DNA of 7,885 nt from Chromatiales bacterium (GTDB lineage: Bacteria; Pseudomonadota; Gammaproteobacteria; SZUA-140). The position numbers were made by a program, and so were the translations under genes. Location of the stretch: NCBI GenBank assembly GCA_031285245.1, contig JAITWN010000222.1, positions 1 to 7,885 of the forward strand, read 5' to 3'. The notes beneath the pieces are model-generated. The model saw nothing but the letters and a program-made list of their open reading frames with translations, searched no databases and was not told where the DNA came from. Shown here piece after piece: positions 1-6,340 of the stretch. Position 1 is the first letter of the stretch; each line of letters starts with the position of its first letter.

Positions 1-191
1 AAGAAACGCGTCTGCCGGCGGACATCGATTACGCGCTGGTTTATGGCTTATCGAATGAAGTGCGGCAGAAGCTCGCTGCGCTGCGCCCTGAAACCATTGG
101 TCATGCCGCGCGTATTCCAGGCATGACGCCAGCGGCGGTGTCGCTGTTGTTGCTGCATTTGAAGAAGGACCGCGCCGCCGGCGCGGCTTGA
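1..191 (+). CDS. mnmG: MnmG (GidA) tRNA uridine-5-carboxymethylaminomethyl modification enzyme, C-terminal fragment
   Basis: Partial gene: only the last 62 codons are in the window, read in the frame starting at base 3 and ending with TGA at 189-191. MnmG is the FAD-binding partner of MnmE; together they place the (carboxymethyl)aminomethyl group on wobble uridine 34 of certain tRNAs in the cytoplasm. The visible part is the C-terminal helical domain that contacts MnmE. It carries the family's typical end: LPADIDY, then GLSNEV, then IGHAARIPGMTPAAVSLL and a basic tail (LHLKKD). This matches my memory of the E. coli GidA end (LPDDLDY, GLSNEV, IGQASRISGVTPAAISILL). FAD-binding motifs lie outside the window. 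In many bacteria the next gene is rsmG (gidB); here it is a TRAP transporter gene on the same strand after 121 bp. A GC-only hairpin covers the last codons. Confidence 0.93.
   Translation, partial: ETRLPADIDYALVYGLSNEVRQKLAALRPETIGHAARIPGMTPAAVSLLLLHLKKDRAAGAA
170..186 (+). other. GC-only hairpin at the mnmG stop codon
   Basis: A perfect 7-bp inverted repeat (CCGCGCC at 170-176, loop GCC, GGCGCGG at 180-186) overlaps the last codons of mnmG and ends two bases before the TGA. No T-run follows, so it is not a standard intrinsic terminator. It may stabilise the mRNA end or simply reflect the Ala/Gly codons of the protein tail. Confidence 0.35.
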
Positions 192-202
192 GGCTGTTGG
201 CC

Positions 203-237
203 TGGATTGCTACGGCGCTATGCACCTCGCAATGACG
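203..237. repeat. Probable dispersed intergenic palindromic repeat (ATTGC...GCAAT type)
   Basis: Read on the minus strand this element begins CGTCATTGCGAGG, has TAGCGCCG in the middle and ends AGCAATCC. The ends form an inverted repeat (ATTGC at 206-210, GCAAT at 229-233). I recall very similar sequences (CGTCATTGCGAGG, then a variable core, then GAAGCAATCC) scattered in intergenic regions of many proteobacterial genomes. Only one copy is in the window, so its repeated nature rests on recall. The overlapping ATGAC (232-236) and GTCAT (242-246) can form a further small hairpin. Confidence 0.5.
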
Positions 238-245
238 AATAGTCA

Positions 246-277
246 TAGGTTGGGCTTCGCAACGCGAAGCCCAACAC
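246..277. repeat. REP-like perfect palindrome (GTTGGGCTTCGC stem) between mnmG and dctQ
   Basis: A perfect 12-bp inverted repeat: GTTGGGCTTCGC at 249-260, loop AAC at 261-263, GCGAAGCCCAAC at 264-275. It is flanked by TAG on the left and AC on the right, giving the TAGGTTGGG...CCCAACAC form that I recall from common REP-like elements in gamma- and betaproteobacteria. There is no T-run on either side, so it is not a textbook intrinsic terminator, although such a strong stem after mnmG could stop or protect that transcript. It lies 37 bp before the dctQ start, so it would also form part of any mRNA reading from mnmG into dctQ. Confidence 0.65.
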
Positions 278-296
278 GCCAACGTATGAAGCCATA

Positions 297-303
297 AAGT
301 GAG
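297..303 (+). promoter_or_regulatory. Ribosome binding site of dctQ supporting a TTG start
   Basis: AAGTGAG at 297-303 is a moderate Shine-Dalgarno match, 9 bases before the TTG at 313. The in-frame stop TAA at 295-297 means that TTG is the first possible start in this frame. No convincing -35/-10 pair was seen in the 37 bases between the palindrome and the gene. Confidence 0.4.
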
Positions 304-312
304 ATTCGTCGT

Positions 313-864
313 TTGAGTAATCGACCCGGTGTGTTTTCGCGTATTGCCAGTGTGATCGAAGCGATCAGTGAATGGAGCGGGCGCATCGTTGCCTGGCTGG
401 TGCTCGTGCTGGTGCTGATCACGGCCTGGGATGTCAGCATGCGCTATCTGTTTCAGAGCGGTTCGATCCGCTTGCAGGAATTGCAGTGGCATTTATTCGC
501 GTTGATGTTTTTGCTCGGTGCGGCGTACACGCTCAAGCATGACGGCCATGTGCGCGTGGACGTGTTGCTGCGTAATCCGCGCATCGGTCCGCGCGGGCGT
601 GCGCTCGTCGATCTCCTCGGCACGATCTTCTTCCTCATTCCCTTCTGCGTGCTGGTGATCAAGGGTAGCTTGCCCTTCGTGGAAAATTCCTGGCGTTTTG
701 ATGAAGCCTCGCCCGATCCGGGCGGATTGCCTCATCGCTATCTGCTCAAAGCTGCGATTCCAATTGGTTTTGCGCTGCTGCTACTACAAGGCATCGCGCT
801 CATCGTGCGCAGCGCGCAGATTTTGCGCGGGACGCGCAGCGCTGATCAGGAGGCCGGACAATGA
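313..864 (+). CDS. dctQ: TRAP transporter small membrane subunit (DctQ family)
   Basis: 183 residues, the usual size for a DctQ subunit. DctQ is the four-helix inner-membrane protein that pairs with DctM in tripartite (TRAP) importers driven by an ion gradient. Four hydrophobic stretches fit: about residues 24-39, 57-76, 97-117 and 144-166. Family-type motifs visible are RYLF (44-47), LQWHLFALMFLLGAAYTLKHDGH (within 55-79) followed by VRVDVL, and SPDPGGLPHRYLLKAAIP near the last helix; this last motif is typical of the TakQ/FcbT2-like branch. The start is TTG at 313, chosen for its upstream AAGTGAG and because an in-frame stop precedes it; GTG at 331 or 352 remain possible and would still leave all four helices intact. 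The TGA overlaps the dctM start (ATGA at 861-864), implying translational coupling. The matching binding protein gene is not upstream but convergent downstream. Confidence 0.9.
   Translation: MSNRPGVFSRIASVIEAISEWSGRIVAWLVLVLVLITAWDVSMRYLFQSGSIRLQELQWHLFALMFLLGAAYTLKHDGHVRVDVLLRNPRIGPRGRALVDLLGTIFFLIPFCVLVIKGSLPFVENSWRFDEASPDPGGLPHRYLLKAAIPIGFALLLLQGIALIVRSAQILRGTRSADQEAGQ
848..853 (+). promoter_or_regulatory. Perfect Shine-Dalgarno for dctM
   Basis: AGGAGG at 848-853, inside the dctQ end, 7 bases before the ATG at 861. It decides this start over the nearby ATG at 867. Confidence 0.75.
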
Positions 865-2195
865 CGATGGAAGTCTGGGCGCTGGTGATGTTCGCCGTGC
901 TGATGGTGCTGGTGATGGTGGGTTATCCCGTGGCGTTCACGCTCAGCGCAGTGGCGCTCTCCTTCGGTGCAACGTTTCTCGGCTGGCAGTTCTTTGATCT
1001 GCTGCCTTTGCGTATCTGGGGCATCATGACCAATTTTACGCTGCTCGCGGTGCCGCTCTTTGTGTTCATGGGTATCGTGCTCGAGAAATCGGGGCTCGCT
1101 GCGCGTTTGATCGAAAGCATGGGTTTACTGTGCGGGCGCATGCGTGGCGGCCTTGCGGTATCGATCGTGCTGGTCGGAACGCTACTCGCTGCTTCAACTG
1201 GCGTCGTCGGTGCAACCGTCGTTGCGATGGGCGTGATCGCGCTGCCGATCATGCTGCGTCATCGTTACGATCCTGCGCTTGCAACCGGCGTGATTGCAGC
1301 ATCGGGTACGCTCGGTCAGATCATTCCGCCGAGTGTGATTCTGATTTTACTTGGCGATGTGATTGGCATCGCGCTTGGCGAACTCTTCATGGCGGCATTG
1401 TTGCCGAGCTTGATGTTGGTGGCGCTATTCGTGATGTATGTGTTGGTGATCGGCTGGCTGCGTCCGGCGCGTGCGCCGGTGGTCGATGCTTCGCGCGTGA
1501 TGGCGGGCTCCTCAAGCTCAGCGGGCGCGTTGATCATGGCGGTGTTGCCGCCACTGCTGCTGGTGTTCGCGGTGCTCGGTTCGATTTTTTTTGGTATCGC
1601 TTCACCGACGGAATCGGCGGCGATCGGCGCGCTCGGCGCGCTGATCATGGCAGCGGCAGGAAAGCGGCTGACGCTGCGCGCCCTCACCGACTCCATGCGC
1701 CAGACGCTGCACCTCACCAGTATGGTGTTTCTGATCTTGATCGGCGCTACCGCTTTCGGCCTGGTGTTTCGCGGCATGGGTGGCGATGTGTTGGTGGAAG
1801 AGCTGATGCGCGCGCTGCCGGGTGGCGAGTGGGGTTTTCTCGTTCTCAGCATGCTGCTGATTTTTTTGCTGGGGTTCTTTCTCGACTTCCTGGAGATCTG
1901 TTTCATCGTGGTGCCGATTCTGGCACCGATCGCGCTTTCGCTCGGCATCGATCCGCTGTGGTTCGCGGTGCTGATTGCGCTCAATTTGCAGACTTCTTTT
2001 CTAACACCGCCTTTTGGCTTCTCGCTCTTCTACCTCAAGGCCGCCGCGCCGCCTGAGATTCGTATTCAGGATATTTATCGCGGCGCTATTCCTTTCGTGG
2101 GTTTACAGCTGCTCGCGCTTGGTGCGCTGCTGGCTTTTCCGCAGATCGCGCTGTGGTTGCCGGCGTTGATGAACCGTTTGCAGGGGTTCACCTGA
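861..2195 (+). CDS. dctM: TRAP transporter large membrane subunit (DctM family)
   Basis: 444 residues, typical for the DctM permease (usually 425-450, about 11-12 helices plus re-entrant hairpins). It is the transport core that moves substrate, normally with sodium, across the inner membrane. The N-terminal helix (4-40) ends in FLG. Conserved stretches visible: LLAVPLFVFMG (61-71), the region with G107 to P129 (VGTLLAASTGVVGATVVAMG), SGTLGQIIPPSVILILLGD (148-166), FGIASPTESAAIGALGAL (244-261), LGFFLDFLEICFIVVPILAP (337-356), and NLQTSFLTPPFGFSLFYLK (375-393). The GQIIPPS and TSFLTPPFG pair and the ASPTESAA and LDFLEI loops correspond to the two inverted halves known from SiaM-type structures, where they form hairpin tips and sodium sites. 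It overlaps dctQ by 4 bp and has a perfect SD. Its stop is only 44 bp from the stop of the convergent dctP. Confidence 0.95.
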   Translation: MTMEVWALVMFAVLMVLVMVGYPVAFTLSAVALSFGATFLGWQFFDLLPLRIWGIMTNFTLLAVPLFVFMGIVLEKSGLAARLIESMGLLCGRMRGGLAVSIVLVGTLLAASTGVVGATVVAMGVIALPIMLRHRYDPALATGVIAASGTLGQIIPPSVILILLGDVIGIALGELFMAALLPSLMLVALFVMYVLVIGWLRPARAPVVDASRVMAGSSSSAGALIMAVLPPLLLVFAVLGSIFFGIASPTESAAIGALGALIMAAAGKRLTLRALTDSMRQTLHLTSMVFLILIGATAFGLVFRGMGGDVLVEELMRALPGGEWGFLVLSMLLIFLLGFFLDFLEICFIVVPILAPIALSLGIDPLWFAVLIALNLQTSFLTPPFGFSLFYLKAAAPPEIRIQDIYRGAIPFVGLQLLALGALLAFPQIALWLPALMNRLQGFT

Positions 2196-2239
2196 TTTGG
2201 CATCACATGCTTTATTGCGCCGACTGCTGCGGATGATCC

Positions 2240-3313
2240 TCAAGCGCGGGTGCGGGCGTAGGCGATCTCGGAAATGCGTCCCCAGGCGTCGTTTGTCTGC
2301 ATGAACGCGCGTTGATGCTCCCACACCTTTTTGAAGATGGGGTCGCTCTTGGCTTCTTCTTCGAGGGTGAGTTGCGTGAGTCGGCGTAGCTCAGCGATGA
2401 CGTCAGTAGGCAGCGCCAGCACTTCGACTTTGTAACGCGTCTTCAGTGTTTCCAGGGCTTCGATGTTGCGCGTTTCGAATTCCGCCAGCATGAGCACGTT
2501 GCTCGCCTGCGCGGCGGTTTCGACGATGCGCTGTAGATCTTCGGGCAGACTTTCCCAGGCACGCTTGTTGATGATCATCTCCATCACCGGCCCAGGTTCC
2601 TGCCAGCCCGGATAATAGTAATGGCGGGCCGCGCGATAAAGGCCGAGGCGCAGATCGTGGAATGGACCGACCCATTCCGCCGCATCGACGGTACCGCGTT
2701 CGAGCGCGGTATAAATCTCGCTGCCTGCGAGCAGCACCGGATTGACGCCAGCGCGTGCTATCACTTTGCCGCCAAGGCCCGGGATGCGCATCTTAAGACC
2801 CTTGAGATCGGCGAGTGATTCGATGCGTTTGCGGAACCATCCCGCCATTTGCACGCCGGTGTTACCCATCGGAAACGGCACGAGGCCATGGGGCGCGTAG
2901 ACTTCGCGCCACAGTTCGAGTCCGCCGCCGCTGTAGAGCCAGGCGTTCATACCCTGGGCGTTCATGCCAAACGGAACGGCGGTAAAGAACTGTGCAGCGG
3001 GAATTTTACCGGCCCAGTAATAAGCGGCGCCATGCCCCATTTCGACCGTGCCTTGCGAGACCGCATCGAAAGTCTGTAGCGCTGGCACTAACTCACCGCC
3101 GGCAAAGGCTTGGATGTTGAGTCGTCCGCCGCTCATGCGCTTCACGTCATCGGCGAAGCGGCGCACGGTTTCCTGAAATATGGGGAAATTCGGCGGCCAG
3201 GTCGTTACCAGACGCCAATTGAAACGTTGTTGCGTTTGGGCGCGCGCTGAAAGGCTTGCGCCCGAGAAGAGTGTACCGGCACCAAGGCCGGTGAGAAGTT
3301 GGCGGCGTTTCAT
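2240..3313 (-). CDS. dctP: TRAP transporter periplasmic solute-binding protein (DctP family, TakP-like)
   Basis: 357 residues from ATG at 3313. The N-terminus MKRRQLLTGLGAGTLFSGAS...ARA|Q is a clear signal peptide with a twin-arginine start (KRRQLL), so export by Tat is likely, with cleavage near residue 25; this fixes the start against a TTG 45 bases upstream that would bury the signal. The mature part has the branch-typical blocks VTTWPPNFP (36-44), GGELVPALQTFDAVSQGTVEMGH (72-94), AAQFFTAVPFG (106-116), GNTGVQMAGWF (150-160), LKGLKMRIPGLGGKV (170-184), EWVGP (213-217) and HYYYPGWQEPG (231-241). R176 is the invariant substrate-carboxylate arginine of TRAP binding proteins. Q155, E213 and W214 sit where I recall TakP of Rhodobacter sphaeroides binding sodium and a 2-oxoacid. 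It should feed DctQM. It reads in the same direction as cyaA, 53 bp behind it, with only a weak ribosome site (GGTAAG, minus strand 3323-3328). 2-Oxoacid specificity is inference; mannitol/chloroaromatic-type labels are also used for this branch. Confidence 0.93.
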   Translation of the reverse strand: MKRRQLLTGLGAGTLFSGASLSARAQTQQRFNWRLVTTWPPNFPIFQETVRRFADDVKRMSGGRLNIQAFAGGELVPALQTFDAVSQGTVEMGHGAAYYWAGKIPAAQFFTAVPFGMNAQGMNAWLYSGGGLELWREVYAPHGLVPFPMGNTGVQMAGWFRKRIESLADLKGLKMRIPGLGGKVIARAGVNPVLLAGSEIYTALERGTVDAAEWVGPFHDLRLGLYRAARHYYYPGWQEPGPVMEMIINKRAWESLPEDLQRIVETAAQASNVLMLAEFETRNIEALETLKTRYKVEVLALPTDVIAELRRLTQLTLEEEAKSDPIFKKVWEHQRAFMQTNDAWGRISEIAYARTRA

Positions 3314-3314
3314 G

Positions 3315-3340
3315 CCGGCAAGCTTACCGAAAGATGCCGG
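3315..3340 (-). other. Inverted repeat over the dctP translation start region
   Basis: CCGGCA at 3315-3320 and TGCCGG at 3335-3340 are perfect complements with a 14-base spacer. On the dctP mRNA the stem would end one base before the start codon and would enclose the weak GGTAAG ribosome site in its loop. It could modulate dctP translation. A 6-bp repeat in GC-rich DNA is only modest evidence. Confidence 0.3.
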
Positions 3341-3366
3341 AGCAGTAAAACGCCGCAAAGTTTGGA

Positions 3367-6210
3367 TCAGGACGAGGATGAAGACATCATGCGCGCAGCA
3401 TAAGCATCGCCGAGGCTGGCGAGCGCAAGATTGAGGCGGTCCTCGATCTGGCGCTTGTATTCTAGAAAGTGCACTGACTGCAATTGATCCGAAGATTTCG
3501 CGCCGACCAGTGCCGGCATGAGATCGATGTCGGTGATGTGGATGGGATAGCGCTGGCCACCTTTACGACGTTCGAGCACATATTCGGCGACTTTGCGATA
3601 GAGGCGTTCGCCAAATTCGATCGAACTGAATTCGCGATTTTCGATATAGATCGTGAATTCAGGACGGCCCTTGTCGCTGACGCCAGTGATGACCTGAATC
3701 TCGAGCGGTAATTGGCTGCCATCGTCGGGCTCTTCCTGATACGAGGCGAGCACGCTCTTGCCGTGATAGCGTTTGTGGCCCTGAAAGACTTCGATCCGGC
3801 GTGTGCTGAGGCCGCGACCAGCGGCGGGCTGCATCTGCTGGCGCGCGGCAACGGTGGCGAGAAAGTGCCGGTAGTGGCGTATCAGCATGTGCGTCTCAGC
3901 CTTTGGAACGCGGCGTTGGAACAGCGAGCCGCGCTCATCGAGGAAGTAGAGATACACGGCCTGATTTTCTTCCACGCAATAAATCTGTACCACATCCGGT
4001 TTGTTGTTGCTGTAGATCAGCGGCAGGATGTCGTGCGGCAGCGCGTGCCGATCGATGGTTACTGGTCGATAGCCGCTCACCGGCTCGGCAAGATAGTGCA
4101 GCAGCTCGTTGTGCGATTCGAGTCGCTGATGCACGAGCTGTCCGTCTTCGTAACTTAGCACAAAGTATTTCTGGCCAACCAGCACCACGTAACGTGATGC
4201 TGCCTGATACGGATCATCGCCGTAATAGCAGGCGATCATGTCTTCGAACAGTTCTTCGACGCGCCGCACCGTGCTCATGCTTTGCACCGATGAGAAGCAG
4301 TGCGCCTTGATGCGCGGCGGACGTGGGCCGGGCGGCGGTGAGGCGCGCATGAGGGCGCCGAGGCAGTCAAAGATGCTGCTCTCGCCTTCGAAGCTGTGCG
4401 CCATTACTTCCTGCCAGCTCGTCAGCATGATCTGATCGAGCGAAATCACCTGATTTTCGCAGACCCCGCCGTAACTGAGCGCATCAGTCTTATCGCTGGT
4501 AAGGTGCAGGCCTTCACGCGTGCGGATGGTTTCCTGGCGTACGCCGACATTGATGAACAGTATCACGCGCTGCGGCACCGGCGATTGCGCCAGCGTTTCG
4601 AAACCCGCTGGCTCAAGATGCGAGCTGGGATGAAACTGTTCGAATGCGCGCATGATGCCGCGTACTTCGTTGACCGAGAGTGCGCTGTCTCGTGGGTAAA
4701 GTGAAAACACCGTGCGCTCGCCAGCAAGCTGATTGAAGTAACACCACGCCAGCAGCTCAGCCACACTGTGGCTGCGTTTGAGTGGACGGTTCTGTTCGGT
4801 TTCGTCGGCTTGCACCATGCCGCGATAGAGTGTCCAGCCGCTGCGTTCCTTACCACCAGCCTGATGGATGGAGAGATGATGCTCCCACACATCTTCAGAG
4901 ATGCCGCGGTTGACGATATCGATCTTGCCGGCCTTGCGCTCAAAAGCAGCATAGAGCTTGCGTCCGAGAATGTTGAGATCGTTCTGATTGATGCGCGCGA
5001 GCACGTTCTGCACGCGTCCAAATCGCGACAGCGCGTGATAGCTCTGCGTGAGCGCGCGCACGAGGCTTGAGCGCTCTTCGAGCACTTGGTGAATTTTCCA
5101 GCGCTTGCGGCTGTCGAGCAGTTGTAGATAGCCGCTGTTCCAGCCCCACTCTTCTACCAGCTTGCGCATCACTTCCCCCGCCCAGGCCTGGCGGTTGCTG
5201 TTTTGTCCAAGCTGTTCGTTGACTTTGAAATAGAAGCAGCGACGCAGCAGCGCGAGGCGATCATCATCTCCCTGCTCTTTCAGATATTCCTCGATCTTGC
5301 GATAAAGCATGATGTAAGGATCGAGCCGGATCAGATCGACATGTCCTTCATGCACAGCTTGCTTGAAGCGCAGCGACAGTAGATCGACCTCGGGATATTC
5401 CGCGGCATAAGCTTCCATGAGCATCAATTTGAGCGCCGCTTTGTAGGGCGAATCGATACTCTTATAGAGTTGCCACAGTGAAGCTCCAAAGAATTCTTCA
5501 GCGGGTGCGCGCGGCAGACCGCCGAAATCGATGGTCTCGTTGACACGTACCAAACCATCGCGCAGCAAACGCTTGGTGTATTCCTCGTAGCGGCATTCCT
5601 CGCGCGGTGGCACCAGCCACCAGATCGGATAACGCCCAGCGAGCAGCAATCCTGTGCGATAGAACTCATCGAGCAGCAAATGGTGCTGAGCGCTGCCGCT
5701 GCTCTCGTGCGACAGTTCGACGACTTTGCCGCTGCGAAAATGCTCGGCGTTCATCAAAAAGAAATGCACTTCGAGATCGAAGCTTGCAGCCCACTTCTCG
5801 ATCGCGCTGGCTTTGTCCTGCAAGTCGGCGATCTGCATCATCGACAGATCGGGGCTGTGACAGAGCCAGACATCAAAGTCGCTGCTGGTGGAATGCGCGA
5901 TGGAGCCGCAGCTTCCCATCAGGAACATGGAATGAATGTCGTAACGCGCGAGCGCGCGGCGCTTGTACTCCACATCCGGCACGAGCTTGAGCAGCGTCTC
6001 GACCATGCGACTTGACGGCGTGTAATCGGAGATTCCTACCGGAGTGCTGTCTGAGACATAACCCGGTAACGCCGGATGATTGGTATGAAACAGCAGCGGC
6101 AGCAGATCGATGATTTCGCGCTGACGTCCGCGCAGAGTCTCGCGCATCCGATTCATGCGATCGTGATTGAGCGCAAAAAAGCGCTGTTTGATGGCGTTGA
6201 GTTCTTGCAC
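3367..6210 (-). CDS. cyaA: Class I adenylate cyclase
   Basis: 947 residues from GTG at 6210; E. coli CyaA has 848 and Pseudomonas forms are nearer this length. It converts ATP to cAMP in the cytoplasm, the signal for CRP/Vfr-type regulators. The N-terminal catalytic domain has FHTNHPALPGYVSDSTPVGI (41-60) and a DNA-polymerase-beta-like nucleotidyltransferase site: GS (99-100), then D111 and D113 (SSDFDVWLCH) as metal ligands, with E147 (LEVHFFL) a candidate third acid. The class I signature EEFFGASLWQLYKSIDSPYK lies at 238-257. The C-terminal regulatory half is less conserved: the second class I signature (YRNxWxEIRTLHFxG in enterics) appears only loosely as LTSWQEVMAHSFEG (596-609). The protein ends in MM plus five serines written with mixed codons. 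The GTG start has a strong SD (GGGAAGGA) and gives the N-terminus expected for the family; the frame stays open 79 codons further upstream but without family-like sequence. argH lies upstream and dctP downstream on the same strand. Confidence 0.95.
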   Translation of the reverse strand: MQELNAIKQRFFALNHDRMNRMRETLRGRQREIIDLLPLLFHTNHPALPGYVSDSTPVGISDYTPSSRMVETLLKLVPDVEYKRRALARYDIHSMFLMGSCGSIAHSTSSDFDVWLCHSPDLSMMQIADLQDKASAIEKWAASFDLEVHFFLMNAEHFRSGKVVELSHESSGSAQHHLLLDEFYRTGLLLAGRYPIWWLVPPREECRYEEYTKRLLRDGLVRVNETIDFGGLPRAPAEEFFGASLWQLYKSIDSPYKAALKLMLMEAYAAEYPEVDLLSLRFKQAVHEGHVDLIRLDPYIMLYRKIEEYLKEQGDDDRLALLRRCFYFKVNEQLGQNSNRQAWAGEVMRKLVEEWGWNSGYLQLLDSRKRWKIHQVLEERSSLVRALTQSYHALSRFGRVQNVLARINQNDLNILGRKLYAAFERKAGKIDIVNRGISEDVWEHHLSIHQAGGKERSGWTLYRGMVQADETEQNRPLKRSHSVAELLAWCYFNQLAGERTVFSLYPRDSALSVNEVRGIMRAFEQFHPSSHLEPAGFETLAQSPVPQRVILFINVGVRQETIRTREGLHLTSDKTDALSYGGVCENQVISLDQIMLTSWQEVMAHSFEGESSIFDCLGALMRASPPPGPRPPRIKAHCFSSVQSMSTVRRVEELFEDMIACYYGDDPYQAASRYVVLVGQKYFVLSYEDGQLVHQRLESHNELLHYLAEPVSGYRPVTIDRHALPHDILPLIYSNNKPDVVQIYCVEENQAVYLYFLDERGSLFQRRVPKAETHMLIRHYRHFLATVAARQQMQPAAGRGLSTRRIEVFQGHKRYHGKSVLASYQEEPDDGSQLPLEIQVITGVSDKGRPEFTIYIENREFSSIEFGERLYRKVAEYVLERRKGGQRYPIHITDIDLMPALVGAKSSDQLQSVHFLEYKRQIEDRLNLALASLGDAYAARMMSSSSS

Positions 6211-6215
6211 CGGTA

Positions 6216-6223
6216 TCCTTCCC
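6216..6223 (-). promoter_or_regulatory. Shine-Dalgarno that fixes the GTG start of cyaA
   Basis: GGGAAGGA on the minus strand, 5 bases before GTG at 6210. It decides against the upstream in-frame TTG (6447) and ATG (6381), neither of which has a comparable site. Confidence 0.7.
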
Positions 6224-6340
6224 GTCGCTATAGGGCCCACAGAGGGATTGCGGGAAATATATCGGCGAGGGAAAAGGAAAGCTGGAGCTTCAGGTGGAGC
6301 GAAGAAGAGAGTTTTTTTGGGTATGCGATGAAACCTCGGG

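Noticed and set aside
192..312. sigma70 promoter for dctQM
   Set aside because: TATGAA (285-290) and CATAAA (293-298) are -10-like, but no acceptable -35 lies at the right distance, and the area is occupied by the palindrome.
1316..1984. 222-codon open frame on - opposite dctM
   Set aside because: Low-complexity Ser/Thr/Pro/Ile translation typical of the reverse complement of a membrane protein gene; no start context.
1130..2056. 308-codon open frame on + inside dctM
   Set aside because: Arg/Cys/His-rich translation with no family features, fully overlapped by the well-supported dctM frame; a shadow of GC-rich codons.
2196..2239. Bidirectional terminator between the dctM and dctP stops
   Set aside because: Only a trivial CCG/CGG pairing is present; no real stem with T-runs.
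3314..3358. Fifteen-residue N-terminal extension of dctP from a TTG at 3358
   Set aside because: It would place extra residues before a clean Tat signal peptide that begins at ATG 3313, and no ribosome site precedes the TTG.
6301..6325. T-run (TTTTTTT at 6312-6318) as an intrinsic terminator
   Set aside because: No stem precedes it on the + strand, no + strand gene ends nearby, and on the minus strand it is an A-run.
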